Assembly (NCBI GenBank): GCA_003054495.1
Contig: CP028514.1
Coordinates: forward strand, 1,341,501-1,405,500
Reading direction: 5' to 3'
Length of the DNA stretch: 64,000 bases
Source: Carboxydocella thermautotrophica
Lineage (GTDB): Bacteria; Bacillota; GCA-003054495; Carboxydocellales; Carboxydocellaceae
In this document: positions 55,215 through 63,379 of the stretch, one piece after another
Numbering within the stretch: position 1 is the stretch's first letter
Layout: each line of letters opens with the position of its first letter
Notes under the pieces: generated by a model
The model's input: only the letters and a program-made list of their open reading frames with translations
Told to the model about the DNA's origin: nothing
Databases searched by the model: none
Made by a program: the position numbers and the translations under genes

Positions 55215-55247
55215 AACCCTGCCTATAGCGGGCAGGGTTTTTGTTTT
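55215..55247 (+). terminator. Riboswitch expression-platform terminator
   Basis: AACCCTGCC and GGCAGGGTT form a perfect 9-bp stem around a 7-base loop, then TTTTGTTTTT. It precedes the first cbi gene by about 30 bases. Confidence 0.88.
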
Positions 55248-55276
55248 TATCTTTCATAAACGGAGCCGTGAGAGAT

Positions 55277-56029
55277 ATGATCGTAATCTTTGCCGGGCCC
55301 AAAGCAGGGGAAAAACTTATTCGTCCACTTAAGGAACACGGTTACTGCCTTTGTACAATAACGGCTACTGACCTGGGAGTAAAACAGGCATTAGCTAATG
55401 GAAGCGATTATGCTTTTACTGCAATGGAAATGTTTGAGCATTTACCCTGGTTAAAGACAAACTATCAAATTAAGTTAGTTATCGATCACTCCGGACCTAT
55501 GCTCTCTCAATCACCTTTTTTTCTGCTGGAATGGTTTCAGCGAAATGGTTATGAGATCATTAAATATCGTGATGCTCTGCCATTGTTGCCAGATAATAAA
55601 CTGCTTCATCGAGTTAATTCCTGGGAACAACTGGCGGCAAGCTTGAATAATTTTGGTCGTAACATCTTTTTGACAACCGGTAGCAATAACCTGGAATTTT
55701 TATTAAAACACCCATCGCTAAAAGAAAAACAATTTATTGTTCGCGTAATCCCCGACAGTAAAGTGGTTGACAAGTGCCTCAAAAACGGTATTAGTCCCAA
55801 AAACCTGATCGCCATGATGGGACCTTTTTCTGCCAAACTTAACAAGGCTTTATTTCAAGCCTATAAAGCCGATGTAATTGTCGCTAAGGAAAATAATGCT
55901 GAGATAAAGAATAAGGCCAAAGCTGCTTTTGAGTTAGGCTTACCATTAATAGTTTTATCTAAGCAAGAGGAAAACGCTTTTAATAAAATAGATGATGTAA
56001 TTGCTTATCTAAATAATAAGGGGATTTAG
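55277..56029 (+). CDS. Divergent CbiJ/CobK-like reductase
   Basis: The 251-residue protein is related to precorrin-6A/cobalt-precorrin-6A reductases by its C-terminal MMGPFSAKLNKALFQAYKAD and AKENN blocks and the LTTGSNNLEFLLKH region. But the N-terminal nucleotide-binding GGTTEA-type motif and the DATHPFA block seen in the second copy (61601) are replaced (FAGPKAGEKLI and IDHSGPMLS). It may have a different substrate or be a non-reductase. ATG 55277 is chosen; GTG 55268 is possible. Confidence 0.68.
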   Translation: MIVIFAGPKAGEKLIRPLKEHGYCLCTITATDLGVKQALANGSDYAFTAMEMFEHLPWLKTNYQIKLVIDHSGPMLSQSPFFLLEWFQRNGYEIIKYRDALPLLPDNKLLHRVNSWEQLAASLNNFGRNIFLTTGSNNLEFLLKHPSLKEKQFIVRVIPDSKVVDKCLKNGISPKNLIAMMGPFSAKLNKALFQAYKADVIVAKENNAEIKNKAKAAFELGLPLIVLSKQEENAFNKIDDVIAYLNNKGI

Positions 56030-56034
56030 GGACT

Positions 56035-57147
56035 ATGAAGAAAAATATGTCCTTTTTTTCGGGGAAAAAAGGCTATACTACCGGTAGTTGCGCAACGGCA
56101 GCTGCAGTATCTGCCTTGCTGGCACTAGCGGGTAAACATCCCCAGCAAATAAAAATAATTCTACCAGACCAAAAGACGATTGACATTCCTGTTGCCAGCT
56201 GTGGTATTGGCACTGACTTTGGCTGGGCTGAAGTAATTAAGGATGCAGGTGATGACCCTGATGTTACCCATGGTCATATAATTGGTGCTTGTGTACGATT
56301 GATTGAGTCGGGTCATATTGTTATCAAAGGTGGTAAAGGGGTTGGCGTCGTAACAAAACCGGGATTGAAAGTTGCCGTAGGGGAGCCAGCCATAAACCCT
56401 GTACCAAAACAAATGATCCTGGATAATATTAAAAAGACCCTGGTCTCCCTTGGCATTAAGCAGGGGGTAGAAATCACTATTTATGTACCGGAAGGGGAAA
56501 AACTGGCAGAGAAAACATTGAATTCTAAACTGGGGATTATTGGTGGAATTAGCATACTGGGAACAACCGGGATTGTTGAGCCCATGTCTGAAGAGCGATT
56601 TAAGCTATCCTTGTTGCCTCAGCTGGAAATTGCCCGGGCAGCTGGGTACAAAGAAATAATCCTGACGCCGGGCAGAGCAGGCCAAAAGGCCGCTGAGAAA
56701 TTTTTAGCTTTTCCTGAGGATGCCATAATATTGAGCAGTAACTTTATTGGTTTTATGCTGGAACATGCCATTGGAATGGGTTTTAAAAAAGTTATTATTT
56801 TTGGTAGCCTGGGTAAATTGGTTAAGTTAGCAGGAGGAATTTTTTACACTCATTCAAAAATTGCTGATGCAAGACAAGAGATTTTGGCCTGTCACACTGC
56901 CCTTCTGGGGTTTTCGTCTGAATTAGTTAGAAAAGTCTTTCTTGCTAATACCACTGAAGAAATAATAGATCTGCTTAAAACCCATAACGGGGAAAAGGTC
57001 TTATGGCAGATAGCAGCAGAAGCTAAAAAAAGAGCTGAAGATTATATTTTTAATGAGGCCCAGGTAGAAGTTATTATTACAAATATGGCTGGCATACCTG
57101 TAGCCTGGAGTTCACAAGCCGGTTTACTATTGGGGGAAGCAACATGA
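56035..57147 (+). CDS. cbiD: Cobalt-precorrin-5B C1-methyltransferase CbiD
   Basis: CbiD methylates C1 of cobalt-precorrin-5B in the anaerobic route. The 370-residue protein has the KKGYTTGSCATAAAVSALL start, GVGVVTKPGLKVAVGEPAIN, and ILGTTGIVEPMSE blocks typical of the family. Its presence marks the oxygen-independent pathway. It begins five bases after the previous stop. Confidence 0.95.
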   Translation: MKKNMSFFSGKKGYTTGSCATAAAVSALLALAGKHPQQIKIILPDQKTIDIPVASCGIGTDFGWAEVIKDAGDDPDVTHGHIIGACVRLIESGHIVIKGGKGVGVVTKPGLKVAVGEPAINPVPKQMILDNIKKTLVSLGIKQGVEITIYVPEGEKLAEKTLNSKLGIIGGISILGTTGIVEPMSEERFKLSLLPQLEIARAAGYKEIILTPGRAGQKAAEKFLAFPEDAIILSSNFIGFMLEHAIGMGFKKVIIFGSLGKLVKLAGGIFYTHSKIADARQEILACHTALLGFSSELVRKVFLANTTEEIIDLLKTHNGEKVLWQIAAEAKKRAEDYIFNEAQVEVIITNMAGIPVAWSSQAGLLLGEAT

Positions 57148-58397
57148 CAAAGCAAAAATCATCAATAAAGTTAGTGGGCTTGGGCCCTGGTAATCCCGCT
57201 TTTATTTTCCCAGCATATAAAGACTTAATTAAAACTGCCGACATCATTCTGGGAGGAAAGCGCCAGCTGGATTTGATATTGCCTTTCCTCGAGAAAAAAA
57301 CAGATTTATGGTTAATTGACAGGAATTTTAGAGAGGTATTGAACAAATTAAAAAATCTGCAACACCAAAACATCGTTATTGTTGCTTCCGGCGACCCTGG
57401 TTTTTTTGGTATTCTTAACACGATTAAAAAGTATTGTTCAGAATTTGAGCTTGAAGTTTACCCCAATATCAGTAGTGCCCAATGGGCCCTGGCTAAATTA
57501 GGCTGGAGCTGGGAAGAAGTAAAGTGGTTTAGTATTCATGGACGGGAATTGCACACTGCTATGCAATCCTTACCCTCATCAGGTAAAATTGGGATTTTAA
57601 CAGACCCACGCATTAAACCTCAGCAACTGGCAACCGAGCTTAAATTCCGCGGCTGGTCAGAAGCTGATTTTATCCTGGCTCGTAACTTGACTTTGCCAGA
57701 TGAAGAGCTGGTTATTTTTCATCTGGAAGAATTGGCTAATCTGGATGATTTTAAGAATGATATCTTGTTAGCATACCTTCCACAAAAGAATTCAAAATTT
57801 TGGCCATACCAGTCTCCAGGTATTCCTGAACATCTTTTTATTACTGGTAAACCACCAATTACCAAAGCCGAAACCAGGGCGCTCATAATATCCAAGTCCT
57901 ACCTGGAACCCGGTTTAACAATTTGGGAAATTGGCACAGGAACAGGCAGTATTACCATCGAAGCAGCTCTATTCTCTCCAGGTAGTCAAGTATATACCGC
58001 AGATCCCCGCCCGGAGAGTGAACAGCTGCTAAAAGCCAATCAACAGCGCTTTAATTGTAATAATATTCATTTTTATCAAGGGTTTGCGCCAGAGATATGC
58101 CATTCCTGGCCATCTCCTCATCGGGTTATTATAGGTGGACACGGTGGCAAGCTGGACAAAATCCTGGAGTATGTTCATGAGAGACTACTGCCTGCAGGTA
58201 GGCTGGTTATCTCCGCTACTCAGTTAAAAACTGCAGCAACGGCCTGGGATTTTTTCCATGGTAATCAATATCAGGAAATTGAGGCGATTCAACTACAGGT
58301 GAATAGAATGCGTTCCGGACCTGGCTGCTCCCAGTTATGGGATGTTCAAAATCCATGCTTTATCATATCAGGCAGAAAAAAATCGGAGAGTGATTGA
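57144..58397 (+). CDS. cbiET: Fused CbiE-CbiT cobalt-precorrin-7/-6B methyltransferase
   Basis: The 417 residues join a CbiE tetrapyrrole methylase (about 1-205; VGLGPGNPAFIFPAYKDLI, GDPGFFGIL) to a CbiT Rossmann methyltransferase (about 220-415; WEIGTGTGSITIEAALF). The fusion, as in CobL, adds methyls at C5 and C15 and decarboxylates the side chain at C12. It overlaps cbiD by four bases. Confidence 0.94.
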   Translation: MTKQKSSIKLVGLGPGNPAFIFPAYKDLIKTADIILGGKRQLDLILPFLEKKTDLWLIDRNFREVLNKLKNLQHQNIVIVASGDPGFFGILNTIKKYCSEFELEVYPNISSAQWALAKLGWSWEEVKWFSIHGRELHTAMQSLPSSGKIGILTDPRIKPQQLATELKFRGWSEADFILARNLTLPDEELVIFHLEELANLDDFKNDILLAYLPQKNSKFWPYQSPGIPEHLFITGKPPITKAETRALIISKSYLEPGLTIWEIGTGTGSITIEAALFSPGSQVYTADPRPESEQLLKANQQRFNCNNIHFYQGFAPEICHSWPSPHRVIIGGHGGKLDKILEYVHERLLPAGRLVISATQLKTAATAWDFFHGNQYQEIEAIQLQVNRMRSGPGCSQLWDVQNPCFIISGRKKSESD

Positions 58398-58398
58398 A

Positions 58399-59097
58399 AT
58401 GACTCCAGTTTTATATGGAATAGGTGTTGGCCCTGGTGACCCGGAATTGATAACCGTTAAGGCAATGAATACTCTTAAAAAAGTCAAAGTGATTTTTGCT
58501 CCCAAAGCTACTGAGGAATATAAGAGTGTCGCCCGCGAAATAATTACTCCTTACCTGACAAAAGAACATAATGTAATTGAACTTACTATGCCAATGTTAA
58601 ATCAACAGGATGTTTTAATTAAATCCTGGCAAGAAAATGCCCGGATGATAGCTAGTTATCTACAACAAGGAGAGGACGTAGCGTTTATTACCCTGGGTGA
58701 CGTTAATTTATACAGTACGTTTTACTATTTATACTATGAATTAAAAACTTTAATTCCTCATTTAAAAGTAGAGATAATACCAGGGATAACATCCTTTGCT
58801 GCTGCTGCCTCACGCACTCAGTGGTGCCTGGCGGATAAAAACCATCCACTTATAATCATACCCATGAATAAAGAAATACACTTAACAGAAATGCTGGTGA
58901 ATCAATCCCGGGCTGTATTAATGAAGGTAGGAAAATATTTGCCCAGGATAAAACAGGCATTAAAAGCAACAGGGCCATGGCAGGGTTGGATAATCAGTTA
59001 TTGTGGACAGGCAAATGAAAAAATTCATCCCCTTTCGGAACTGGAGGAAATTTCGGCATTACCATACATGACTGTTATATTACTGGCAAAGGAGTAA
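58399..59097 (+). CDS. cbiL: Precorrin-2/cobalt-factor II C20-methyltransferase
   Basis: The tetrapyrrole methylase starts YGIGVGPGDPELITVKAM and has FITLGDVNLYSTFYYL and IIPGITSFAAAASR. CbiL methylates C20 of cobalt-factor II. Start ATG 58399 one base after cbiET is used; a frame from 58342 runs inside cbiET. 232 residues is the usual length. Confidence 0.93.
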   Translation: MTPVLYGIGVGPGDPELITVKAMNTLKKVKVIFAPKATEEYKSVAREIITPYLTKEHNVIELTMPMLNQQDVLIKSWQENARMIASYLQQGEDVAFITLGDVNLYSTFYYLYYELKTLIPHLKVEIIPGITSFAAAASRTQWCLADKNHPLIIIPMNKEIHLTEMLVNQSRAVLMKVGKYLPRIKQALKATGPWQGWIISYCGQANEKIHPLSELEEISALPYMTVILLAKE

Positions 59098-59101
59098 TCT
59101 T

Positions 59102-59857
59102 ATGAAAGTATATATCGTAGGAGCCGGACCCGGTGCGGTTGATTTGATTACAATCCGAGGACTGGAATTATTGAAAAGGGCAGATGTAGTGATTTACGCC
59201 GGTTCTCTGGTGAACCCGGAACTGTTAAATTATTGCAAAGAAAATGTAAAAATCTACGATAGTGCCGGTATGACATTAGAAGAAATTAACAAAGTTGTGT
59301 TCCAATCAGCTTCTGCAGATCAGCTGGTAGTCCGCTTGCATACCGGAGACCCCTCGATGTATGGAGCTATTCAGGAACAGATTAAAGCCTGGGAAGAAAA
59401 AGGTTTAGAAGTTGAAATCGTACCAGGAGTTAGCTCTGTATTTGCAGCCGCTGCTGCTTTAAAAGAGGAATTTACTAAACCCGGTGTTACCCAGACTTTG
59501 ATTTTAACCAGGGTAGGGGGTAAAACACCCGTACCGGAAAAGGAACGCCTGGCAAACCTTGCCAGTCATGGTGCCAGTCTCGCTATCTTTTTAAGTGTTC
59601 ATCTCATCGACCAAATCGTAACAGAACTTTTAGAGGCTAATCTACCCCCTGATACTCCGGTTGCAGTCGTACAACGCGTAACCTGGCCCGATGAAAAAAT
59701 TGTCAAAGGCAATTTATCTAATATTGCAGCTTTAGTAAAAGAAGCAAAAATCACCAAAACAGCTTTAGTCCTTGTAGGAAAATTCCTTAATGCTGAGTTT
59801 GATCGTTCTTTGCTTTATCACCCCAATTTCTCCCACGCATTCAGAGAGGGATCTTGA
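59102..59857 (+). CDS. cbiF: Cobalt-precorrin-4 C11-methyltransferase
   Basis: The 251-residue enzyme begins KVYIVGAGPGAVDLITIRGL and has HTGDPSMYGAIQEQ, PGVSSVFAAAAALK, and VVQRVTWPDEKIVKG, characteristic of CbiF/CobM. It methylates C11 and precedes CbiG, which opens the lactone. Confidence 0.95.
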   Translation: MKVYIVGAGPGAVDLITIRGLELLKRADVVIYAGSLVNPELLNYCKENVKIYDSAGMTLEEINKVVFQSASADQLVVRLHTGDPSMYGAIQEQIKAWEEKGLEVEIVPGVSSVFAAAAALKEEFTKPGVTQTLILTRVGGKTPVPEKERLANLASHGASLAIFLSVHLIDQIVTELLEANLPPDTPVAVVQRVTWPDEKIVKGNLSNIAALVKEAKITKTALVLVGKFLNAEFDRSLLYHPNFSHAFREGS

Positions 59858-59859
59858 CA

Positions 59860-60921
59860 ATGAAAAAAATTTCTTTTTGGGCTCTGACTAAAGGTGGACA
59901 GGAGACAGCTTCTTTACTGGCCCAACTTTGGCAAAAAGCTTATCCGCAGACTGAGGTTGCTACTTTTTTTCCAGAAGTAATGCAGCCATCATTAAAAGAA
60001 AAAATCAAACTGGAATTTGATAGATGGGATGCCCATGTTTTTATTATGGCATCTGGTATTGTCGTACGCTGTATAGCACCCTGTTTAAAGTCTAAACTGC
60101 ATGACCCGGCAGTTATTGTTGGGGATGAAAAAGGACAATATCTAGTTAGTTTACTGAGTGGCCACTGGGGTAATGCTAATTGGCTTACCAAAGAATTGGC
60201 TCGTTTAAGTAATGCTACACCGGTTATAACTACCTCAACTGATGTTCAAGGCATCACATCAATTGAAGATTTAATCAAGCTCCTTAAAGCGAACCCTGAA
60301 AGTTTAAAACCGGCTAAGAAATTAAATTCAACGCTTGCCAACTCTGGAACTTTAAAAGTTTTCTGGGATAATAAAAGTTTACTAACTACACCACTACCTC
60401 TTCCAGAACGATATGAGTATACTGACAATCTTATAAATGCAGATCTAATCTTTTCCAATTCCCAGCTAACTGAAATTGATCCAGACAAACAATTGTTATT
60501 GCGTATACCCTATTTTGCATTAGGTATAGGTTGTCGTAAAAATATTTCTTTTCATCAACTCTGGCGCAATTTGCAAAGTTTTCTTTCCTCCGGCAATATT
60601 GCCATTTCTGCAATTAAAGCTCTCTGTTCAATTACGTTAAAAAAGAATGAACCAGCTATTTGGGAACTGAGTCAAAAATTAAATTTACCCCTTTATTTTT
60701 TTGAGGCTGAGGAACTGAAAACTTATGAGTCAGAGCAAAATTTTTCTGCCTTTGTCAAAAAAACAACAGGAGTTGGTTGTATATGCGAACCGGCAGCAAT
60801 GAAGGCATGTCAAAAGCCGAAACTAATAATTCCCAAAACCAGTTATCCCCAAACAACCTTCGCTCTGGCAGCGGACATATCTATATTATCGGAATTGGAC
60901 CAGGTAATAAGGAACAAATGA
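59860..60921 (+). CDS. cbiG: Cobalt-precorrin-5A hydrolase CbiG
   Basis: CbiG opens the delta-lactone and releases acetaldehyde. The 353-residue protein has the CbiG N-terminal (VFIMASGIVVRCIAPCL, LLSGHWGNANWLTKELA) and C-terminal domain (FALGIGCRKNISFHQLW). Start ATG 59860 behind AGAGGG. Its 3' end overlaps the next gene by about 139 bases in another frame. Confidence 0.92.
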   Translation: MKKISFWALTKGGQETASLLAQLWQKAYPQTEVATFFPEVMQPSLKEKIKLEFDRWDAHVFIMASGIVVRCIAPCLKSKLHDPAVIVGDEKGQYLVSLLSGHWGNANWLTKELARLSNATPVITTSTDVQGITSIEDLIKLLKANPESLKPAKKLNSTLANSGTLKVFWDNKSLLTTPLPLPERYEYTDNLINADLIFSNSQLTEIDPDKQLLLRIPYFALGIGCRKNISFHQLWRNLQSFLSSGNIAISAIKALCSITLKKNEPAIWELSQKLNLPLYFFEAEELKTYESEQNFSAFVKKTTGVGCICEPAAMKACQKPKLIIPKTSYPQTTFALAADISILSELDQVIRNK

Positions 60922-61604
60922 CCTTTTCTGCCTGGGAAGCGATAAAAAAGGCTAACTACATTGTCGGATATAAAACATATATTAATTTAATTAAAGATAT
61001 GCTTACAGACCAGCAAAAAGTGGTTTCTACCGGTATGAGAGGTGAAGTAGAACGCTGCCAGACAGCGATTCGGCTGGCGCGGGCTGGTGAAATAGTGGCA
61101 GTTATTTCCAGTGGAGATGCCGGAGTTTATGGTATGGCAGGTTTAATTTATCAGCTTTTATTTCAGGACAATATATCTTTGCAAGTTACAGTAATACCAG
61201 GTATTACAGCTTCCATAGCTGCTGCTTCCCTTCTGGGTGCTCCATTAATGCATGATCACTGCAGTATAAGTTTAAGTGACCTTTTAACACCCTGGGAAGT
61301 TATAACTAAACGAATTGAGGCTGCTGCTCAGGCTGATTTTGTTATCGCCTTCTATAACCCCAGGAGTAGAGAGAGAACAGAACACATTGAAAAAGCCAGA
61401 GAAATTCTTTTAAAATACCGCCCCCCAAGCACTCCCGTAGGAATTGTTAAAAATGCTTTCCGTACTGATCAACACATTACTGTTTCTAATTTAGAAGAAT
61501 TTACAAATTGTGAAATTGATATGTTGTCCGTTGTAATAGTGGGAAATAGCCAAAGTTTTATAAAAGATGGCAAAATCATCACCCCACGGGGGTATGACCT
61601 GTGA
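60783..61604 (+). CDS. cbiH: Cobalt-precorrin-3 C17-methyltransferase
   Basis: The core from about residue 32 begins HIYIIGIGPGNKEQMTFSAW and has SSGDAGVYGMAGLIY, PGITASIAAASLLGAPLMHD, and ITPRGYD. CbiH/CobJ contracts the ring at C20/C17. The start is uncertain: ATG 60783 follows AGGAG by 10 bases but adds about 32 low-complexity residues coded over the end of cbiG. A later start near residue 30 is possible. Confidence 0.88.
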   Translation: MRTGSNEGMSKAETNNSQNQLSPNNLRSGSGHIYIIGIGPGNKEQMTFSAWEAIKKANYIVGYKTYINLIKDMLTDQQKVVSTGMRGEVERCQTAIRLARAGEIVAVISSGDAGVYGMAGLIYQLLFQDNISLQVTVIPGITASIAAASLLGAPLMHDHCSISLSDLLTPWEVITKRIEAAAQADFVIAFYNPRSRERTEHIEKAREILLKYRPPSTPVGIVKNAFRTDQHITVSNLEEFTNCEIDMLSVVIVGNSQSFIKDGKIITPRGYDL

Positions 61605-62380
61605 TTTTAATTTTAGGTGGAACTACTGAGGCTAAAGAAGCCGCCGTTTGGCTAAAAAAAAATACGGTACCTTTTGTTGTTACTACTACTACCGAGCTAG
61701 GAAGAAAACAATTGCTTTCTGAAGGTATTGAAAATATTCTCGTAACTAAATTAAATGAAATAACCTTTACGGAGCTAATTCACAAACTTAAAGTCAACAT
61801 GATCCTGGATGCAACCCACCCCTTTGCAGAACAAATCCATCAATTGGCAATAGACATCGCAAGAAAAATGAACCTTCCTTACTTGCGTTACCAGCGCCAA
61901 GATGTGGAGCTGAACAACAATAATCCATATATTATTGTTTGCCATAACTGGGAAGAAGCCATCAAACAAGCCAGTAAATTTAATTGCATTCTCCTGACTA
62001 TCGGTGTCAAGAGACTGAATGAGTGGGTCAATCATCCCTTATTACAAACGAAGAAACTTTACGCCAGGGTACTCCCTGTACCTGAATCGATAAGTACAGC
62101 TCTGGATGCAGGTTTTTCTCCGCAAAATCTCTTCGCTATGTATGGCCCTGTCCCGGCAGCAATAGATTTGAGTATAATCAGGAGCTATAAAATTGATGTA
62201 ATGGTAACTAAGGAAAGTGGTTATAATGGCGGTTTGCAAAATAAAATTCAGGCTGTGACAGAAGCTGGCATTCACCTTATCCTTATAAAAAAGCCACAAC
62301 TTAATTTAACTATAATAACTGATTTAAATGAACTAAAAAGTGTAATTGAGAAAGGAGATATTAACCCATGCAAGGAGTAA
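61601..62380 (+). CDS. cbiJ: Cobalt-precorrin-6A reductase CbiJ
   Basis: The 259-residue enzyme has LILGGTTEAKEAAVWL (NADPH-binding), LDATHPFAEQIHQLA, and YGPVPAAIDLSII plus KESGYNGGLQNKIQA. It reduces cobalt-precorrin-6A. It is canonical, in contrast to the divergent copy at 55277. GTG start overlapping the cbiH stop. Confidence 0.93.
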   Translation: MILILGGTTEAKEAAVWLKKNTVPFVVTTTTELGRKQLLSEGIENILVTKLNEITFTELIHKLKVNMILDATHPFAEQIHQLAIDIARKMNLPYLRYQRQDVELNNNNPYIIVCHNWEEAIKQASKFNCILLTIGVKRLNEWVNHPLLQTKKLYARVLPVPESISTALDAGFSPQNLFAMYGPVPAAIDLSIIRSYKIDVMVTKESGYNGGLQNKIQAVTEAGIHLILIKKPQLNLTIITDLNELKSVIEKGDINPCKE

Positions 62381-62742
62381 TAGTTTTAGGACATGGCAGT
62401 AGAGCAGTGGCTAATGATGCCAACATGCTTTTGTACGACGTAGTTGATTTATTTAAGAAGATTTCCGGTAAAGAATTGGTAGTCCCGGCCTGGATGAATC
62501 GTGAATCTGGCTTAACAGGTCTGCAGCAGGCCATTGACCACCTGGTAGAAAAAGGTGTAACTTCTATCGTCATTGCCCCCTGGTTTTTAACTAACGGTCT
62601 GCATATTAAAGAAGATATTCCCGAAGAAATTAAACATGCTCAAAGCAGATATCCCTTTCTAACCATAAAATTGGCTAAACCATTAGGGTTAGATCGGCGT
62701 TTAGTGGAAGTACTGGCAGAAAGGATTGCTGAAGCAGAATGA
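62368..62742 (+). CDS. cbiX: Sirohydrochlorin cobaltochelatase CbiX (short form)
   Basis: CbiX inserts cobalt into sirohydrochlorin at the start of the anaerobic route. The 124-residue single-domain form has VLGHGSRAVANDANMLL (metal-site His) and VIAPWFLTNGLHIKED. Archaeal-type short CbiX works as a dimer. It overlaps cbiJ by 13 bases. Confidence 0.92.
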   Translation: MQGVIVLGHGSRAVANDANMLLYDVVDLFKKISGKELVVPAWMNRESGLTGLQQAIDHLVEKGVTSIVIAPWFLTNGLHIKEDIPEEIKHAQSRYPFLTIKLAKPLGLDRRLVEVLAERIAEAE

Positions 62743-63374
62743 ATAATAACTTTTTTTTACAACAACCGGAATTAATTGAGCAAAAAAGTATGGAAATCAT
62801 TGAGAATAGTGTTGATTTATCCAATTTTAATGAGCAGGAAAAAGTAATAGCCCGACGCTTAATCCATGCAACCGGTGACCTCGGTATTGCCTCTGAAATT
62901 GTTATCCATCCGCAAGCCATAACTACAGCAAAAGCTTGCTTTGCCAGAAAAACACGGATTATTACTGATGTAGCTATGGTAAAATCAGGCATTAGCCCTG
63001 CAAAATTGTCTCGCTATGATATTGAAGTAAAAACATTAATTCATGATAACAACGTGCATCAGTTGGCCAGAGAAAAAAGGATCACTCGGGCCATGGCAGC
63101 AATTGAACTTACCAAAACAGAGTGGGCAGGAGAAATTGTGGCTATTGGCAATGCGCCCACTGCTCTTTTCCATTTGCTGGATTTAATAGCTAAAGGAGCT
63201 CCGGCCCCTGCCTTAATCATTGGAATTCCCGTTGGTTTTGTCGGTGCTGCTGAATCGAAAGAAGCATTGATTGCTCAGGGGCAAGTTCCCTTTATAACTG
63301 TTCGAGGGACTAAAGGTGGCAGTCCCATGGCTGCCGCAGCAATAAATGCTTTATTAACCCTGTTAAGGTGGTAG
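62739..63374 (+). CDS. cbiC: Cobalt-precorrin-8 methylmutase CbiC
   Basis: CbiC moves the methyl from C11 to C12 to form cobyrinate. The 211-residue protein has RRLIHATGDLGIASEIV (catalytic His), DVAMVKSGISPAKL, and the GVPVGFVGAAESK-like IGIPVGFVGAAESKEAL block. It overlaps cbiX by four bases. Confidence 0.95.
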   Translation: MNNNFFLQQPELIEQKSMEIIENSVDLSNFNEQEKVIARRLIHATGDLGIASEIVIHPQAITTAKACFARKTRIITDVAMVKSGISPAKLSRYDIEVKTLIHDNNVHQLAREKRITRAMAAIELTKTEWAGEIVAIGNAPTALFHLLDLIAKGAPAPALIIGIPVGFVGAAESKEALIAQGQVPFITVRGTKGGSPMAAAAINALLTLLRW

Positions 63375-63379
63375 ATATA

